DNA from: Pieris napi
Lineage: Eukaryota > Arthropoda > Insecta > Lepidoptera > Pieridae
Length of the DNA: 64,000 nucleotides
Direction of reading: 5' to 3'
Assembly: GCF_905475465.1 (NCBI RefSeq)
Contig: NC_062247.1
Coordinates: forward strand, 9,300,001-9,364,000
The notes under the pieces were generated by a model. That model had not been told where the DNA came from, searched no databases, and was given only the letters and a program-made list of their open reading frames with translations. Of the stretch, positions 24,936-38,147 are shown one piece after another. The position numbers were made by a program, and so were the translations under genes. Each line of letters starts with the position of its first letter. Positions within the stretch are counted from its first letter, which is position 1.

Positions 24936-27867
24936 ATGATGCAAAATACAATTCAATTCACTTTTGGAATCTTTTGGGTTTGCAACTCAATTACATAGAA
25001 GGATGTAGTCCATATAGAGATTTTAAAACCTCACGTGACTACAACCTTGAATCGTGCTTTTGTTTGTATCACGGAATATATATTTTTAACATTAATGGAT
25101 ATTTTGTACACGTTTTACGGGAAGTTTAAGGTATAACATCAATTTTATTGTACTAATTTAAATGAATATGACTACGTTGATTTTACTGACTTAATTGTAA
25201 ACGGCCAAGTTCTTTTAATTCATTTATTTTACGGAATAATATAATAAAATTAAAATTAGCATTAAAGACTACTGTGGTTTGTATCACATATTAATACATA
25301 CATATATATAGCAGTATTGTTTAGTAGCGCGACAAATATATATAATATGGATATAAAATTAGTTTTTGAAGTTACACTTCTTTTGGCGCGTTTGGGAAAA
25401 ATTATGAGAGTATTTTTTTAAGATGCGCGCGCACACCGTCACAAAAACCGACATCCTTAAGTTAGCATTGTCAACATTTTAAAATAAAAAATGTCCATTT
25501 CTTTAATTATGTAGAAATATTTTTTTGTGATATTTAAATAAACTTTATTGAACTAGATAATGCGTTATAATAATCCTTTTTTCTATTGTTAGTGTCGTTT
25601 GTTCCACAAACGTAGAATAAGGCGAAAGATAAAAAATTTAAAAAGATTTTTATCTTGTTACGCCAAAGAAGTACAACTTCTAACGCGTGTACATAAGTAC
25701 ACACAATTGTTTTTTTTTTTTAATTTCTTTGTATGTTGGCTAACGTTAGGCTATCTAATAACTGACTAGGTAATCCAGTAGCAAATACCTCAACGTTCTC
25801 TCATTATAGACGAAATGTTTCTTGCACTGGATGTTTTCTTTTTATAAACATATTTCATGTGTGTTAAATCTACTATGAACCATATTAACTATCCCTAATA
25901 TTAAAATATTCTTAACATTTCTTAACTCAATCTTCAAAAACCTTGAAAATTTACAAAATCAAAAGCAATTTATTAGTCGTTAGTATATATAATTGATTAA
26001 TAGCAGAGCTAGCCGTCGCTCAAGAGAGTTCAACGCACGTCGACTAGCATCACGATTCTACACAATAGCACTTTTTGTGCAGTCTTTTCGGTTATGACAT
26101 CATCTCAACCATTTTAAATCAAGAAAATCATCACGTGTCTAGTTCTTGTATACACCTGGCTTAAAACATATAGGATAAATTCTTTAAGTTTTTATTATTA
26201 TTTCCTTTTTAATGAGTTTAGAATTGTTTATAAGAGTAAAAGGTACTAGCTGTTGGCCGATTGTAGTTCGTTTTAATTGGGTTGTAATGTGTTTTACAGC
26301 ATTTCCCACAATAAATGGAAATATGTACAAGAACTAAAACTTTAGCTTTTACGTTTTGCTGAAATTTATATAACATTAAACTTAAGTCAAGCATGAAATT
26401 TTTTAAAGTAAAAATTTGCTATAAAAACATGATAATTTACTTGAGTGGACCTTTTTCAGGAAGTCGTCATTTTTATAGGTATTTTAGTCAAAACCTAGGT
26501 TTATAACAAAGATGATTTATAGTCTTAACGCTAGTATGTAATAATATATATATCTTCAATATTTATAACTAATATTTAAGATTTAATAATAATAATGGTC
26601 TTATTTTTATAAATGATCTAGAAATTTTGTATTGAAATTGAATTAAGCTTTATGACGAAACTATAGTAGGTTTTAATCGCAAAACTTTGTCTAGGATTAA
26701 ATTTTCAGTTATGCAAAATTTTAAATAAAATTATATTAATTATTTGTTGACTTAGACTTACGCTTATAAAATTGAAATCTTCATAGTATCAAGGGGAAAT
26801 GAAGCGAAAAATCAATTTTGCTAATACAGTGTTCGTAATAATACACGAATTACTTGGCATCTTCAATACTTGACAGGGAAGTATACAAGCTTAGTTTATT
26901 TCAGTAGGTACAAATGTAATAAGTTCCCTATAAATTTCTTTAATTATATAAGTAAGTAATAATAATTTATTTATTGCAAGAATATGGTACAAAAATGTTA
27001 AGGTGGTACAATCGTAAATCGTTCGCATATTCTGCCACACACAATGGCGCGCAAATTTGTCTTAAGGAATTTTACATTATTAGTCAAAGTGAATTCTTAT
27101 ATTATCTATATCGTACATATCATACTTTATCAAATTTTCATTAACTACAGTGTCTCACGCAAATAATCATCTATCGAATAGTACATTTTTTCCAAAAGTA
27201 ATACACTAATTCGCTATTTAAGTATTCTACGCCACCTGAAACAACGCCAAGATTGATTCTACAGATATTTTTTACATCCAAATTTCATTCCACGATGTGG
27301 GTGTCGCAAAAAATCGTGGATAATTTGGAGGTTTCGAGTGGCGTGGTCGGTTCTAGCTTCAAGGCCACGGCCGTTGATCCCAAATCCTGCCGAAGCATCC
27401 ACTTGTTTGGGCACTTTTTGTCTAATAACGCTCCTAGCATCTATAAAAATCGTTCTGAGTTATTACTTCGGGTATTTCAAACTACAGGTATTATACGTTT
27501 TTTACATACCAGGTTTCCTAATGGGTAAAATAATTAAAGGCTGATCTTCGAGGAAGGAAAAAACTTTTTAAAGCATCATAAAAAAAACCTAGGTGCTAAA
27601 TTTAATTTGGGCAGTAGCAACGCTTAGCAAAATCATAGTTATATGTTATAAATAAACTTTTCTAATTTATATCCTTCAATATGTATATTAACAATACCGC
27701 TCAGTATATGCCACGGAATTGATAAGGATTCAAGAGTAATGTAGGCACCGCAATTATATATTCTACCACGTGGTTAAACAATCATACTATTTACACAGCG
27801 TATATGTGAAGTATCAAATACATACAGATATTTTACTTTTTGTGTAACAAAAATAAAATATCAATTT
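24936..27867. other. AT-rich gene-free stretch
   Basis: No confident gene. A GC-richer block at 27295-27400 has overlapping open frames on the plus strand with no recognisable domain and may be a repeat. A GC-richer spot at about 26005-26060 could be regulatory. Confidence 0.3.
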
Positions 27868-27980
27868 CCAATTCTTAAAAGGCCGGCAACGTACTCGCAA
27901 GCCCTCTGGCATTGAGAGTGTTCATGGGCGACGGTAGAACTTAAAATCAGATGAGCCTCCCGCCGATTAGCAAATAGAGC
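27868..27980 (-). repeat. Degenerate dispersed repeat, member 2
   Basis: It shares 'aaggccggcaac' and 'gccctctggc' words with the family members at 5863, 28506, 55218 and 62745. It faces member 3, 0.5 kb away, in the opposite orientation. Confidence 0.55.
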
Positions 27981-28505
27981 ACAATTATATATTAAATTTA
28001 AATGCTTTGTATGCTGTAAAAATATATATAGAACAACAATAATGGCAGGGCCTATGTTTTTATTCTGTGGTAAATACCGCTAACCGCTGTATTATAGATC
28101 TCAAATTAAAAAAAGAACAGTTTTCCCAAGCCTCTTAAGCTATCAAGTTTCATTGTCTCCCTTTTGAATTATTCATTATCCTATTAACTTAAAGATTGTA
28201 AATCAGCACAAGTAATTTACGACCTCATTAATATTGGTTTAGAAGAAAGTTCCAACCCTTTACTGTTACATGGCTACTGCATCATAAAAACTATTGTACT
28301 TTCTTTCACGCCCAAAGTGATCCAATATATTGTTATGCGGGTCTTTGGGACAAAAGCTAGGAAGCTTGACCAATTTTCAATTACCGTAGAAAGCTTTAGA
28401 ATTCTCCCTTCGTCTTACATATGCTTTATATTTTTTAAAAACAAAAGAAATCTATTATTTTTTGTGTTCACTGCTGTTTATGAATCAAGCTTTTTTTTAT
28501 TGAAA

Positions 28506-28690
28506 GAGGGCAAAAGGGCAGGAGGCTCGTCTGATGTTAATTGATACTCATGGACACTCTCAATGCCAGAGGGCTTACGAGTGCGTTGCTGGCCTTTTTA
28601 AGAATTGGTACGCTCTTTATTTGAAGGACCCTAAAACGAATCGGTTCGGAAATACTTCAGTGGGCAGCTGGTTCCATATAGTGGAGGTGC
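28506..28690 (+). repeat. Degenerate dispersed repeat, member 3
   Basis: It runs from 'gggcaggaggct' through 'ttaagaattggtacg' and 'cggttcggaaatacttc' to 'ggttccatatagtgg'. The member at 62745-62935 shares the whole length. Confidence 0.6.
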
Positions 28691-29510
28691 GCGGTAATAC
28701 CGGTCTCAAAAATTGCTAAATTACGGATAAGATTGAACAATTTGGTATGAAAATACACAAAATTCGAATAAACCTAGTAAGTATGGACAAATTGTGACGG
28801 ACATATCTGTATCTGAATGACAATATTTCTTAACAGACAAGACTTAATTTTCCACCTGTCAGCGTTATTTATTAATTTTAATATACGTTTTGATCGTATA
28901 CTTGCTGGTTTCCTCACAATATTCTACTTTACCGTACGAATAGATAAAATAGTATATTGCTACATAGTAGAGAAACGCTAGAAACTACGCACGTAATATG
29001 TGCATATACACGCGAAATACACAATTTATCACGGGAAATCAAACAATTTTATTGTCATTGTGTCGCAATGTGTTCTTGGGTCCGTTATATTTTTTATATT
29101 ACGCACCCTTTTGCGGCAAAAAACCTAAGGGTACGCAGGTAAGCAAATCTCTGATCGATGTACGTGATTATACCAACGATGTTACATAAGTTTTTATAAC
29201 AGTTATTATCTAACTGTAAACCTTTTGTGTTTCCATATGATTACATCTGATTGTGAAGACAGGCCCCACGTGACATATTATTAGATAATGTATTTGTGTA
29301 TCGATCTAGGAGGTACTTTGCTTCAGAAACGTATGCGTTGATGGTATATAACCCAAACGCAGATTCTTGACGAATATGATCAAAATTGGCGATGATATCG
29401 GGAAGGCTGGATTGCCCTTAATTGGGTCATTACAATGGAGTGCGTGTCTTTTAATTTTATGATTGAATATACTTTAAAGCTAACCTACTAATACAATATT
29501 GGAACTAATA
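28691..29510. other. Gene-free stretch
   Basis: Two overlapping open frames of about 60 codons (28957-29189) lack any recognisable feature. Nothing else was seen. Confidence 0.3.
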
Positions 29511-29514
29511 TAAT

Positions 29515-29772
29515 TTTTTTTTTTTTTAAAGACAATTCACACCAATTGACCGAGTCCCATGCTAAGCTGGTGAAGCTTGTGTTATGGGTACTAGGCAACG
29601 GATATACGTATACATACATAGATAGATAGACATATAAATACATATTTAAACACCCAAGACCTAAGCACAACACCAAATGCTCATCACATCGATGTTTGTC
29701 TCAGCCGGGGATCGAACCCGGGACTCATGGATTCGCAGTCAGGGGTACTAACCACTAGACCAATGAGCCATC
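29515..29772 (-). repeat. tRNA-derived SINE, third family
   Basis: The minus strand opens GATGGCTCATTGGTCTAGTG (A box TGGTCTAGTGG) and has GGGTTCGATCCCCGG (B box with T-arm) about 35 nt later, in an almost complete tRNA-like head. The body ends in a poly-A tail seen as the T run at 29514-29527. A CTAT-type microsatellite (gatagatagaca) lies inside. Confidence 0.8.
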
Positions 29773-30379
29773 AAATAATTAACCCATGTAGACTTATGAT
29801 TGTCTGTTTGGATAAATTATTATATTATTACAGTTCCTGGTGTATAGATTACAAGTACATACAAACAAAAAGATGATTTATGGCCAATTAATTGGAATTC
29901 AGATTTCTTTCTTTCTACGCATCATGTAGTTACATAGTATTATTGAGATTAGTTGTGGCCATCTATGTATGACGTAGATGTAGAGTTTATATCATAGTAA
30001 GAATAAAATAGTGCCGTGAAAATATGAAACGTTTAGGTAGCTTAAGTTTTGTGTGGGTATAGATGGAAGACAAGAAATAAAGGCTGAAAGTTTGTTTTAC
30101 GACAATACAGTTTACTGGCAATTTTAATTGGACTAATATCTTAATTTATTGAAAACGAAATAGCCACAGAAATATGTGTAAAACTTACAGGACTTTTAAT
30201 TCATAACATTACAAAATTACATACGTTCAATTTGAGAAAACACTGATTGATGTGATTTGAGTTTATTTTGATTCAATACCAAAATCTTTTTTTTTAACAT
30301 TTTGGACACAGGAGATTCCAATCTGATTCCAAATATTATTCCTTCCACGGGAATCGTTAAAATATAATTTGACACTTGT

Positions 30380-30724
30380 ACTAGATTACCTTGCCGAGAT
30401 AGAGCGCGACCATGGCATTGGTGGAGGTTCTATCTCGCTCGCACATAGTTCATTCACCCGGCCTGTGACTGCGGAAGCGCAGCGTCGGCAGTCGGTACGG
30501 ACCGTCAGGCAAGGAAGGCTCCGACCATGAACTGAGCTGGTTATCAGTTACACCGAGCCATTGCTACCATACACACGATGTAATGTGAACTTAGACTGAT
30601 TGTAACTCAGATCTCAATTAAAGACTTATTTAATTTTAGTGACTGTGGTGATGATTTATTTAAGTTTAGTGAAAAATAAGGACACATATTGGATTTTATT
30701 TAGCACCGGATTATGCTGTTAATG
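30380..30724 (+). promoter_or_regulatory. Candidate promoter and noncoding 5' exon
   Basis: A GC-rich island (30385-30580) is followed by an AT-richer segment ending in AATG|GTGAGT (GT at 30725-30726), a near-perfect plus-strand donor. A TCAGTT word resembling an arthropod initiator lies at 30544. The nearest recognised plus-strand gene is Blimp-1, 10 kb downstream. The link is inference. Confidence 0.3.
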
Positions 30725-31431
30725 GTGAGTTATATGAGATTGATATAGTAGATATAGTTTATTAATATATTAATTATAGGATATGTTATTGATTATGCTT
30801 TATATATGTATTGTATATAGGACAGATTTGGCGCGTAATGAGCACATGTATAAAATTTCTTTAGTTTAAAAGACATCAACGCGCGCATGAAACAATGACA
30901 CTCTGATTATTTATAAATCACTTATAATATAACCGTATTTTTTATAATTTCTATAACAAAAATTACTAAAATATAATTAATTTAATTATAAGGTTATGTA
31001 TCTAAAAATAAAAAAAAATTGTATTATTACTTTTAATGTAAAGTATATTTAGTATACGTTCATTGACATCCAATAAAAAATAATAAAAGGTGAGTATGGT
31101 ATGAATATTATGTTAATTAGAAGCTGCTGTTTCGTATAAAAATGTTCGAATTGTAATGATTTTTAAAATTCTGTAAACAATATTAATTAGGTAGAGTTAG
31201 GTAAAATATTTCAGCAAATAGTACATATGTGATGTGTACAGAAATATATGCTTTATAGCTACGTATAGAAGGCGTATAATTACATAAGCGGTTACATCAC
31301 ATAGCCAGGTTTTGTTATTGGTTTGCAAAAAAAGCTCCTTGAACTTGTTGAGTTCACCTTCAAGGTTAAAATTTCGCGCACGTGGTCGTTGTGTAATTTA
31401 CCCCACCTTGTGGTCAGCCCTTATCTATCAA

Positions 31432-31447
31432 TGACCTAAGTAGGTCA
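31432..31447 (+). promoter_or_regulatory. Everted nuclear-receptor half-sites
   Basis: TGACCT-AAGT-AGGTCA contains two perfect AGGTCA half-sites in everted orientation with 4-bp spacing. The right half, TAAGTAGGTCA, also fits the monomeric RORE consensus bound by HR3/E75-type receptors. It lies upstream of Blimp-1, a known ecdysone-cascade gene in Drosophila. Function here is untested. Confidence 0.35.
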
Positions 31448-32380
31448 TAATTGATTGATATTATCAGAAACTAGATGATATAATTGTAATGAATTGTATT
31501 ACTTATGTGTGTACTTATGTGTTTGTGTCAAAGATAATTAACACCTATCCCAAAGTTTTTAATAAATAAGTAATTTTTATAGGTAATATATAATTTATCA
31601 ACAAATTTCCTTGATCTATGTTTGAACTGAATATATGACCAAATGCGCATGACTTCATCACATTCAGAAGCAAAGCTACGTACTGAAAAAGGACATTCAC
31701 TCAAGCCCCTTAAGTCTGTATATAAACTGTACATACCTACATTTACATAAAATCAAACGTTAAAATGACACAAAAAATTGAGACGACCACGCGAATTTAG
31801 CTTTAATAACATCAGCCGAAAGGAGTAATTTGCCGCGCATTGTACTCGCGAATTCGGCAATGACACTGACTATAACGATGATATAACAACAGGCTGACAA
31901 ACCTGTGAAAAGTCGGTCGTTGAACCGCGACTTCGCGTCGAAGTGCTTTCGCTTACGCCATTTTATATTTACACTCAACGTGATAAAGTTGATTTTTCTA
32001 TTTACACTTTTTAGCAATTAGGATCCTGAGCTTTTAAAACGCAATATTCGAATTCAAGTGGAATACGAATTCTGATTACCTGTTTTAATTCTCAGAGTAA
32101 ATAAAAAGTGTGAGTTCACTTACACTATGAGTGCCAGAGGAGTCCTTGATGGGTAGAAAGTAAATGCCTGGTAAACATAAAACGCGTGTGAGCAAGGGTC
32201 TTAACGCGTAGAACCTGTTCGAGCAACGGTACCTTGCCCTCCGCACGCACCTATTATGTAATATCCATTTTCATGCCTCAATAGCCGCGTGCATTGTGAC
32301 CTTTAGCCATGCATTATTAGATCACGATGACACATCAATTCGTCTTAATGCGTTTACAAATTTGCTAGTTATTACATTTG

Positions 32381-32650
32381 AGCGGTGTTGGCCTAGTGGC
32401 TTCAGCGTGCGACTCTCATCCCAAAGGTCGTAGTTTCTTTATATGTGCACATTTAACATTCGCTCGAACTGTGAAGGAAAACATCGTGAGGAAACCGGCT
32501 TGCATAAGATCCAAAAAGTCGACGGCGTGCGTCAGGCACAGAAGGCTGATCACCTACTTGCCTATTAGATTAACAAATGATCATGAAACAAATAGAGAAA
32601 CCTGAGGCCCAGACCTAAAACGGTTGTAGCGCCATTGATTTTTATTTTTT
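32381..32650 (+). repeat. tRNA-derived SINE, copy D
   Basis: It has the most complete 5' end of the family: AGCGGTGTTGGCCTAGTGGC (A box), then 'gcgtgcgactctcatccc'. The B-box region is deleted ('gtagtttctttatatgtg'). The body and tail are conserved to 'gttgtagcgccattgattt'. Confidence 0.85.
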
Positions 32651-34826
32651 AGGTATTAAATTTATATTTAAAGTTGCTACTATAACACAGTTTACAGAAT
32701 TTTCACTTGTTATTTATAATGTTAAGATTTGGACTATTTCGTATTTATTTATTAACTACATAATCTCTAGTTATAAATACGTAAGTTATATACTTGCTAA
32801 AGCTTCAAACACCTTTAGAGTTAACGTCTTCCTTCGGGTTTTAGATGTAAGTTAAAAATAAAACCCGGTTGAGTTTGTTCTTCTCACAGGGCGAGTTCGA
32901 ACCTGCCTGTATACTTAGTATGTGTGTACACATTTCTCATATGTACATAATAAACGTTACGACTTTTTTTTAAATTTTAAATTTGATTCCCGGTTTTGTT
33001 GGTAAAGAATATGATACAGTTTATTGTCACTTAATACTCATTTATTAGTACCTTTAAGTTTTTAAATGCTTATGAATGAAAAAACTTTCAGAAAGTCGCT
33101 AGATGACAACAGATAACGACTATTTAATGAGCTTGGCACTCAAACGTTTTTATTGCTAAGATCTGTAGCTAGTAATACAATTGTATGATATAGTATTATA
33201 AAGAAAGCCCTAGATTTAATATAACGATTGTTCCGGTATCATATTAACTGGACAATTATCATTTTAACGCGAGATATATTCATTTATTCAGATAATTATA
33301 GCATTATGCAAGAGGGAAATACTTTAGAGGGCATCTACACTGAGAGCCTTCGAACCGTGTCAAGACAGAGGCGACGATGACTTCAGTTGACATTTTATTC
33401 AATGAATGAATACACGTGCCATAATTTGTGGTGTTATCACACCAGATGCCAAGTTTTTAATAAAAAACCTTACTTTTTATATTATGAAGGCATGGTTTTG
33501 GTGATGTTTTAAGTGTACCTACTATGACTTGACTTAAGCTTTATGAGTCCACGGATGGGTGACATGAAAAATCACATAAGTTTTTTTTTTGTCACTTTCC
33601 TGTGATGCATTCTACTTGATCGTTTTTAAAGAATGAAAGTTTTTGTAATACAAACATTCCAAATATAAATAGGAAATACATTAAGCGTTCAATTCACCCT
33701 CTTAATTTATTTTTTTGGAAATCACCTAACGGTAGCCTATGGGTACCGTATGAAATCCCTTTGGAGCCAACAAAAAATCCATTTGATAGACTCCTACAGG
33801 TACCTGTGGGAACGAATTCCTACATGTGTATGTGTTTAACGTTATACTCACACTGAAAAGTAAGTTAATTTAAAAGGATTTTAATAAAAATAATTAAATT
33901 TGAAACGGATCAATGCAAAAACTATCCCAAGTTTTAGTGTGTATATCTTACCCGTGCTACAAAGCACGCGGTTTATTGTGGTGGGTTTCACATACCCATA
34001 ATATTGCGGGAGATACATAAGCTTAGTTATAGAAAAGTACTAGTTGTAATTGACGTGAAAAACAATTTTGTATCTAGATGTGATCTCCTACAGTGTAAAA
34101 TAAAGATAACTCAATTCCTATAGATGCAAAATTCTGTGCAATAAGGTAATTTCGTATGACTGTTGCGTCTCGGTTGTAAACCTATTTGCTAGTATGATTC
34201 ACAGCACAGTTACATTGAGACGTGCTCATATCTACCATTTAGCATGTTAGGCGTGAACGATTTTCCTGTTTATAAAATGTTACAGTAATTTGTTAAATGC
34301 AATTTTATTTAATTAGAAATTTCCGCCAAAACAAACTAGAAATAAACTAAAAATCTCATAAAAATTATGTCTTTTAATGCCGTTCTAATTTGGAATTTAA
34401 AGTTCAAACTTCCGCCAGAACATGTTAGCTAAGAAGGCTGTTGAAAGTAACTTTATACTTTACCACAATCTATCGATTTCTTTCACAGATTTAATTCTTC
34501 TCAAATTCTAACGGTAAACCAACAAAGGCTCTGCTGTTATTATCCGGCTTAAAAGCTCTACCTGCCCGCGGCAAACACTTGCTTCGAAGCTTTTTGCTAA
34601 CCATAGATAATTATGAACCCGCATTGTCATAAATTTCGGATTTTTAATGGATATCATAAACCGGAGATGTGAAGCAAATAATTGCTTTATGGGCTCAAGT
34701 TTTTCTGACTTTTAAAACGTCTAGTTACTTAAAAACATCGAAATCAAAGTCAAGATTTATGTGAACGTCGTTACTCTTAAAATATGTAACAAACGAGTGT
34801 TATTTAAGTGTTAAATATAAGTAACA
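32651..34826. other. AT-rich gene-free stretch
   Basis: No exon or named repeat was recognised. It may be intron or upstream regulatory DNA of Blimp-1 if the upstream first exons are real. Confidence 0.35.
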
Positions 34827-34862
34827 ATGGAAAGTAAACCGTGGTTAGCTCGATCGATGAAA
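34827..34862 (+). other. Candidate alternative first coding exon
   Basis: An ATG in good context (GTAACAATGG) opens a 12-codon frame (MESKPWLARSMK) ending exactly at AAA|GTAAGG. Phase 0 matches the first shared Blimp-1 exon at 41679. A GC-rich patch follows. It could encode an alternative N terminus of Blimp-1, but no transcript evidence is available. Confidence 0.3.
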
Positions 34863-37059
34863 GTAAGGCCGGTGCTAGGTCCCGTTATCCGGCCGGGCTC
34901 GGGGCACACGGAATACTAAACGATGACATACTACGCGGCTTTTGACCCTAGCCTAACATTCTAGACTAGAACTTCGCACCTCTATGGCTGATTTAGCACC
35001 TAAGTTAACTGTATTTAGAATCTACTTAAAGAGTATTATTACAATTGTGAAGCGATGTTCATAATAATTACTCATATTATTCAATCGGATATAAATAAAT
35101 TTAAAGTATAAACAAATAAACATGAACTATTCGTATAACGTTAAAGCTATGCCGTTTTGCGCAATAATCATTTAAGTTAATTACCGAACTTCCAGGAACT
35201 TAATAAACAATTTGTACGACTGTTTTTTACGTACCCTATCTTTTACTCTCGTCTGTCTTTGTTGCATTGTTGCCGTATTTTGTGTGAACGTTAAAAAGAG
35301 GACGTTTTTATTTGCAACGAAAAAATGCAATTTGTGCAAACGGCACTTTTTGGCAAAAAATCAAAAGACTTCGTTAAACAAACGAACCCTTGTTTCGTTT
35401 TGTCTGTCATTATTTCAAAACCGTAACTTGTTTGCCGACAATACAATAGAAAATTGCACATTTCGCGCGAAAAGTGAGAAGGGTCATAAAGCAATTAAAA
35501 TTTCTATTGCTTTAAAACATCTTTGTTTTATAAGAGCTTTCAGACGATATAAGGAAGAGGGGACAATGACCTTACGCAAAATTCGCTGCATTGGGCTAGG
35601 TCTAGTGCATGCGCGTACCACAACACGGAAACGTAACGAGAGGGAGCGAATTATGCGCCTACAACGCGGCTAGAGCAGGAAAAATGCATGAATGAGTATT
35701 GAAGCCTACCCCAAGAAGGGGGGAATCGAGTTTGCACAAGCAACACTTCCACAGACATAGCCACACCATGCTCTGTCGAGATCGATAAACGCTTTTCAAT
35801 AAATTACATACATTTACGAATATTTCAAGTTTGCAAATCCGTTATTTAAAAGTTCCATCAATATTTATGAGTCATGTGTCAAATAAATTTATTCCTTTAA
35901 TCTAGATTAAATTTTCGATTAGTTTTATTGGTCCTAATTCTGATATTAAATCGTCTATGTAGCTAGTTTTACGATTTTAATTAAAGTGTCGTAATCTGTT
36001 CTGTAAAAAGTTGTAAACATTCACTCCCTTCACGAATTAAATACTCAATTAGGCTTTTACTTTAAAATAAAATTTAGATAAAAGGCCTGCAGAAAAGTCA
36101 TGTCATCGACCTCGGTGCCGAATACTCGCACAGCAGACGCATTTTCTCTCACACACAGACGAATTTATTCGCGTGCCCAGGGCTGGAGCGAGACGCCAAG
36201 TGACGCCGGGCGGCGGGGGCTAGTGGGACGAGGCTCAGGCCGTTCACCCCGGAAGATTCAGTGTTTTGATACCGTTCAAGCCTCAAATGTTGGAAAACTG
36301 CATTTTCTTTGCGCTTCGCTTTTCACGCTCTAATTGACCGGCAAATAACGTGACGTATTCATATTAGTTTGTCTTAGTTGATGTTTTTACAACCTGTTAC
36401 AATTTGGGTTGGTTCAAAAAAAAATCATACAAATATGTAGTCATTTTATCATAAATCTTTGAATTAAATGAGCATGCTAAAGGTTACGATAACATGTCGA
36501 CCAACAAATAATTGTTGTTATAATAAAATATTACATAAAAAACTATCAATACTTTATAAGTAAAGTACCCGTTTGTATAATTGTAATGAAAGAAAAATAA
36601 ATATCAAATAAAAAATACAATGTTATTAGAACTCCTTGAAGAATCTGAAAAGGGTCGTTAGAAAAAGAGCAGACGTTAAGGCAGGTCAGGACTGCCATAA
36701 TAGGGTGAGCATTGCATTTCATTGTGTAATATACATATTTGGATAAAAAGGGTATTAAGCTATTAAGTAGATGTAATATGTTTGATTGTAAAAATAGTAA
36801 ATAAAACGTGTATTTCTGTATATACATTACGCCTTTCCAAAAAAAGTAACTTTGTAACTAAGTAGTTTTTCGTATAATTGAAAAAATATATAAACGTATG
36901 ATTAAAAATTAATGTTTATATTTTCTTTCTTCAACGCAAAATAAAACATGGTAACTCTTAAATCTAACCCGGAAATACAACTTATAAATAGTTTGTTAAA
37001 TAAACTCGGACAACCGATTAATAGCCATAAATAGTAAAATCAATATTGTATAATAGAAG
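34863..37059. other. Mixed stretch with GC-rich patches
   Basis: GC-rich blocks at about 35570-35770 and 36100-36260 have no splice-supported frame. The open frame at 35212-35673 lacks an early ATG and any domain. They may be regulatory DNA upstream of Blimp-1. Confidence 0.3.
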
Positions 37060-38147
37060 GTGGTGGGTGTTTGCAAGTACCATCCACGGGAGGCAATGCA
37101 ACGGCCGACCCTTACTACGAAAAGTCTCCATTAAAATCGACTCAGCGCTACCATACTACGAGAAATATACGGTGTAACGAGGGAGGGATTATGCAGTATA
37201 CCGGATTGCAGTCGTGGTGCACGAGTAAGGGTATGTAGGCTGTGTCGACGACCCGTGATAGTGAAAGCTTGTTCCGGGGTGGTTTGCGGCGCCCGCCCGC
37301 CCTGCCATGGCTTTCGCTACCGTTGCACGCTACTCGCTACACGCCGTGTTAACTATTTTCTGTTTATTACACTTTCTTAGTGAGCACTGGCTAAACCAGA
37401 ATTATTTCACGACGTATGTTTCATAGATTTTGTGTAATTACCTTCGATGCACGTGCATAGTGAGATTTTCGCGGCATCCGGTGGTTGCTTCTTGGTATTA
37501 CGTCAGCAGTAGCGCGCAGCACGCGGTTTCGGGAGCACGGTCAGGGCGCCGGGCACTCCAACAGCAATGAACTTGAATGCAGCGCGCGGCCGCACTGCGC
37601 CGCACCGTCCCGCTCTTCTCTAATTGGAGAACACTAGGCGCGAACGTGACGACACTGCACTCGCCATCAAATTCGTCCGCATTCTCCATCACGAGCCGCT
37701 TTCATCGTCGATGCGTTTATCGGAACGAGACGCGAATATGTGTGTCGATTGCATTCTCGCTGTAAAAGTGCATCTAGGTCGGTCGGCGTAGCGAGTCGGG
37801 TTAGTGCGACGCGCTCCGTGGCTAGACGTGGGGCAGGTCGCCGGTATTGCATAATGCGCCCCGTGGGCCGTGAGCCCTCTCGCAGCCCGCCGGCGCTTGT
37901 GAGCACCTAGCTGTGCGTAGCTGTGCCGCTTTGCCCGCGTCAGTGGTAGCCGGCGAGCCGACATGAGAGCGGCGCGCTGGCTACGGCCCATAGTACCCTT
38001 ATTAACGCTCCGTATACTCCTGGAGTATATCAAGTCTCTCGACACCGCTATACATTCAAAACCTATTAATTCTTTACCAAAGACGTTTCTCATAACGCGG
38101 ACATAAACTGTAGTTTTAGGAAGACATCTTAAACAATGAGATTTTTT
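37060..38147 (+). promoter_or_regulatory. GC-rich island with alternative first exon
   Basis: The longest GC-rich tract in the window, about 1 kb, 3 kb upstream of the Blimp-1 ATG exon and on the correct side. It ends in ATGAGATTTTTT|GTAAGTATT (ATG 38136-38138, GT 38148-38149). The four codons end in phase 0. Joined to 41679 they would give an MRFF N terminus. Joined to the acceptor at 40711-40712 they would form a 7-codon upstream ORF ahead of the MRL start. I take this as the likely main Blimp-1 promoter region. The open frames on the minus strand (37498-38204) are GC shadows. Confidence 0.4.

Noticed and set aside
27253..27544. Two overlapping plus-strand frames
   Set aside because: Mutually overlapping frames without a domain; more likely a repeat fragment.
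29700..29772. tRNA gene (minus)
   Set aside because: A nearly intact tRNA-like head, but it continues into a SINE body with a poly-A tail.
35212..35673. 153-codon open frame (+)
   Set aside because: It begins at TTG with no early ATG, has no domain or splice-supported continuation, and lies in a moderately GC-rich patch where open frames arise by chance.
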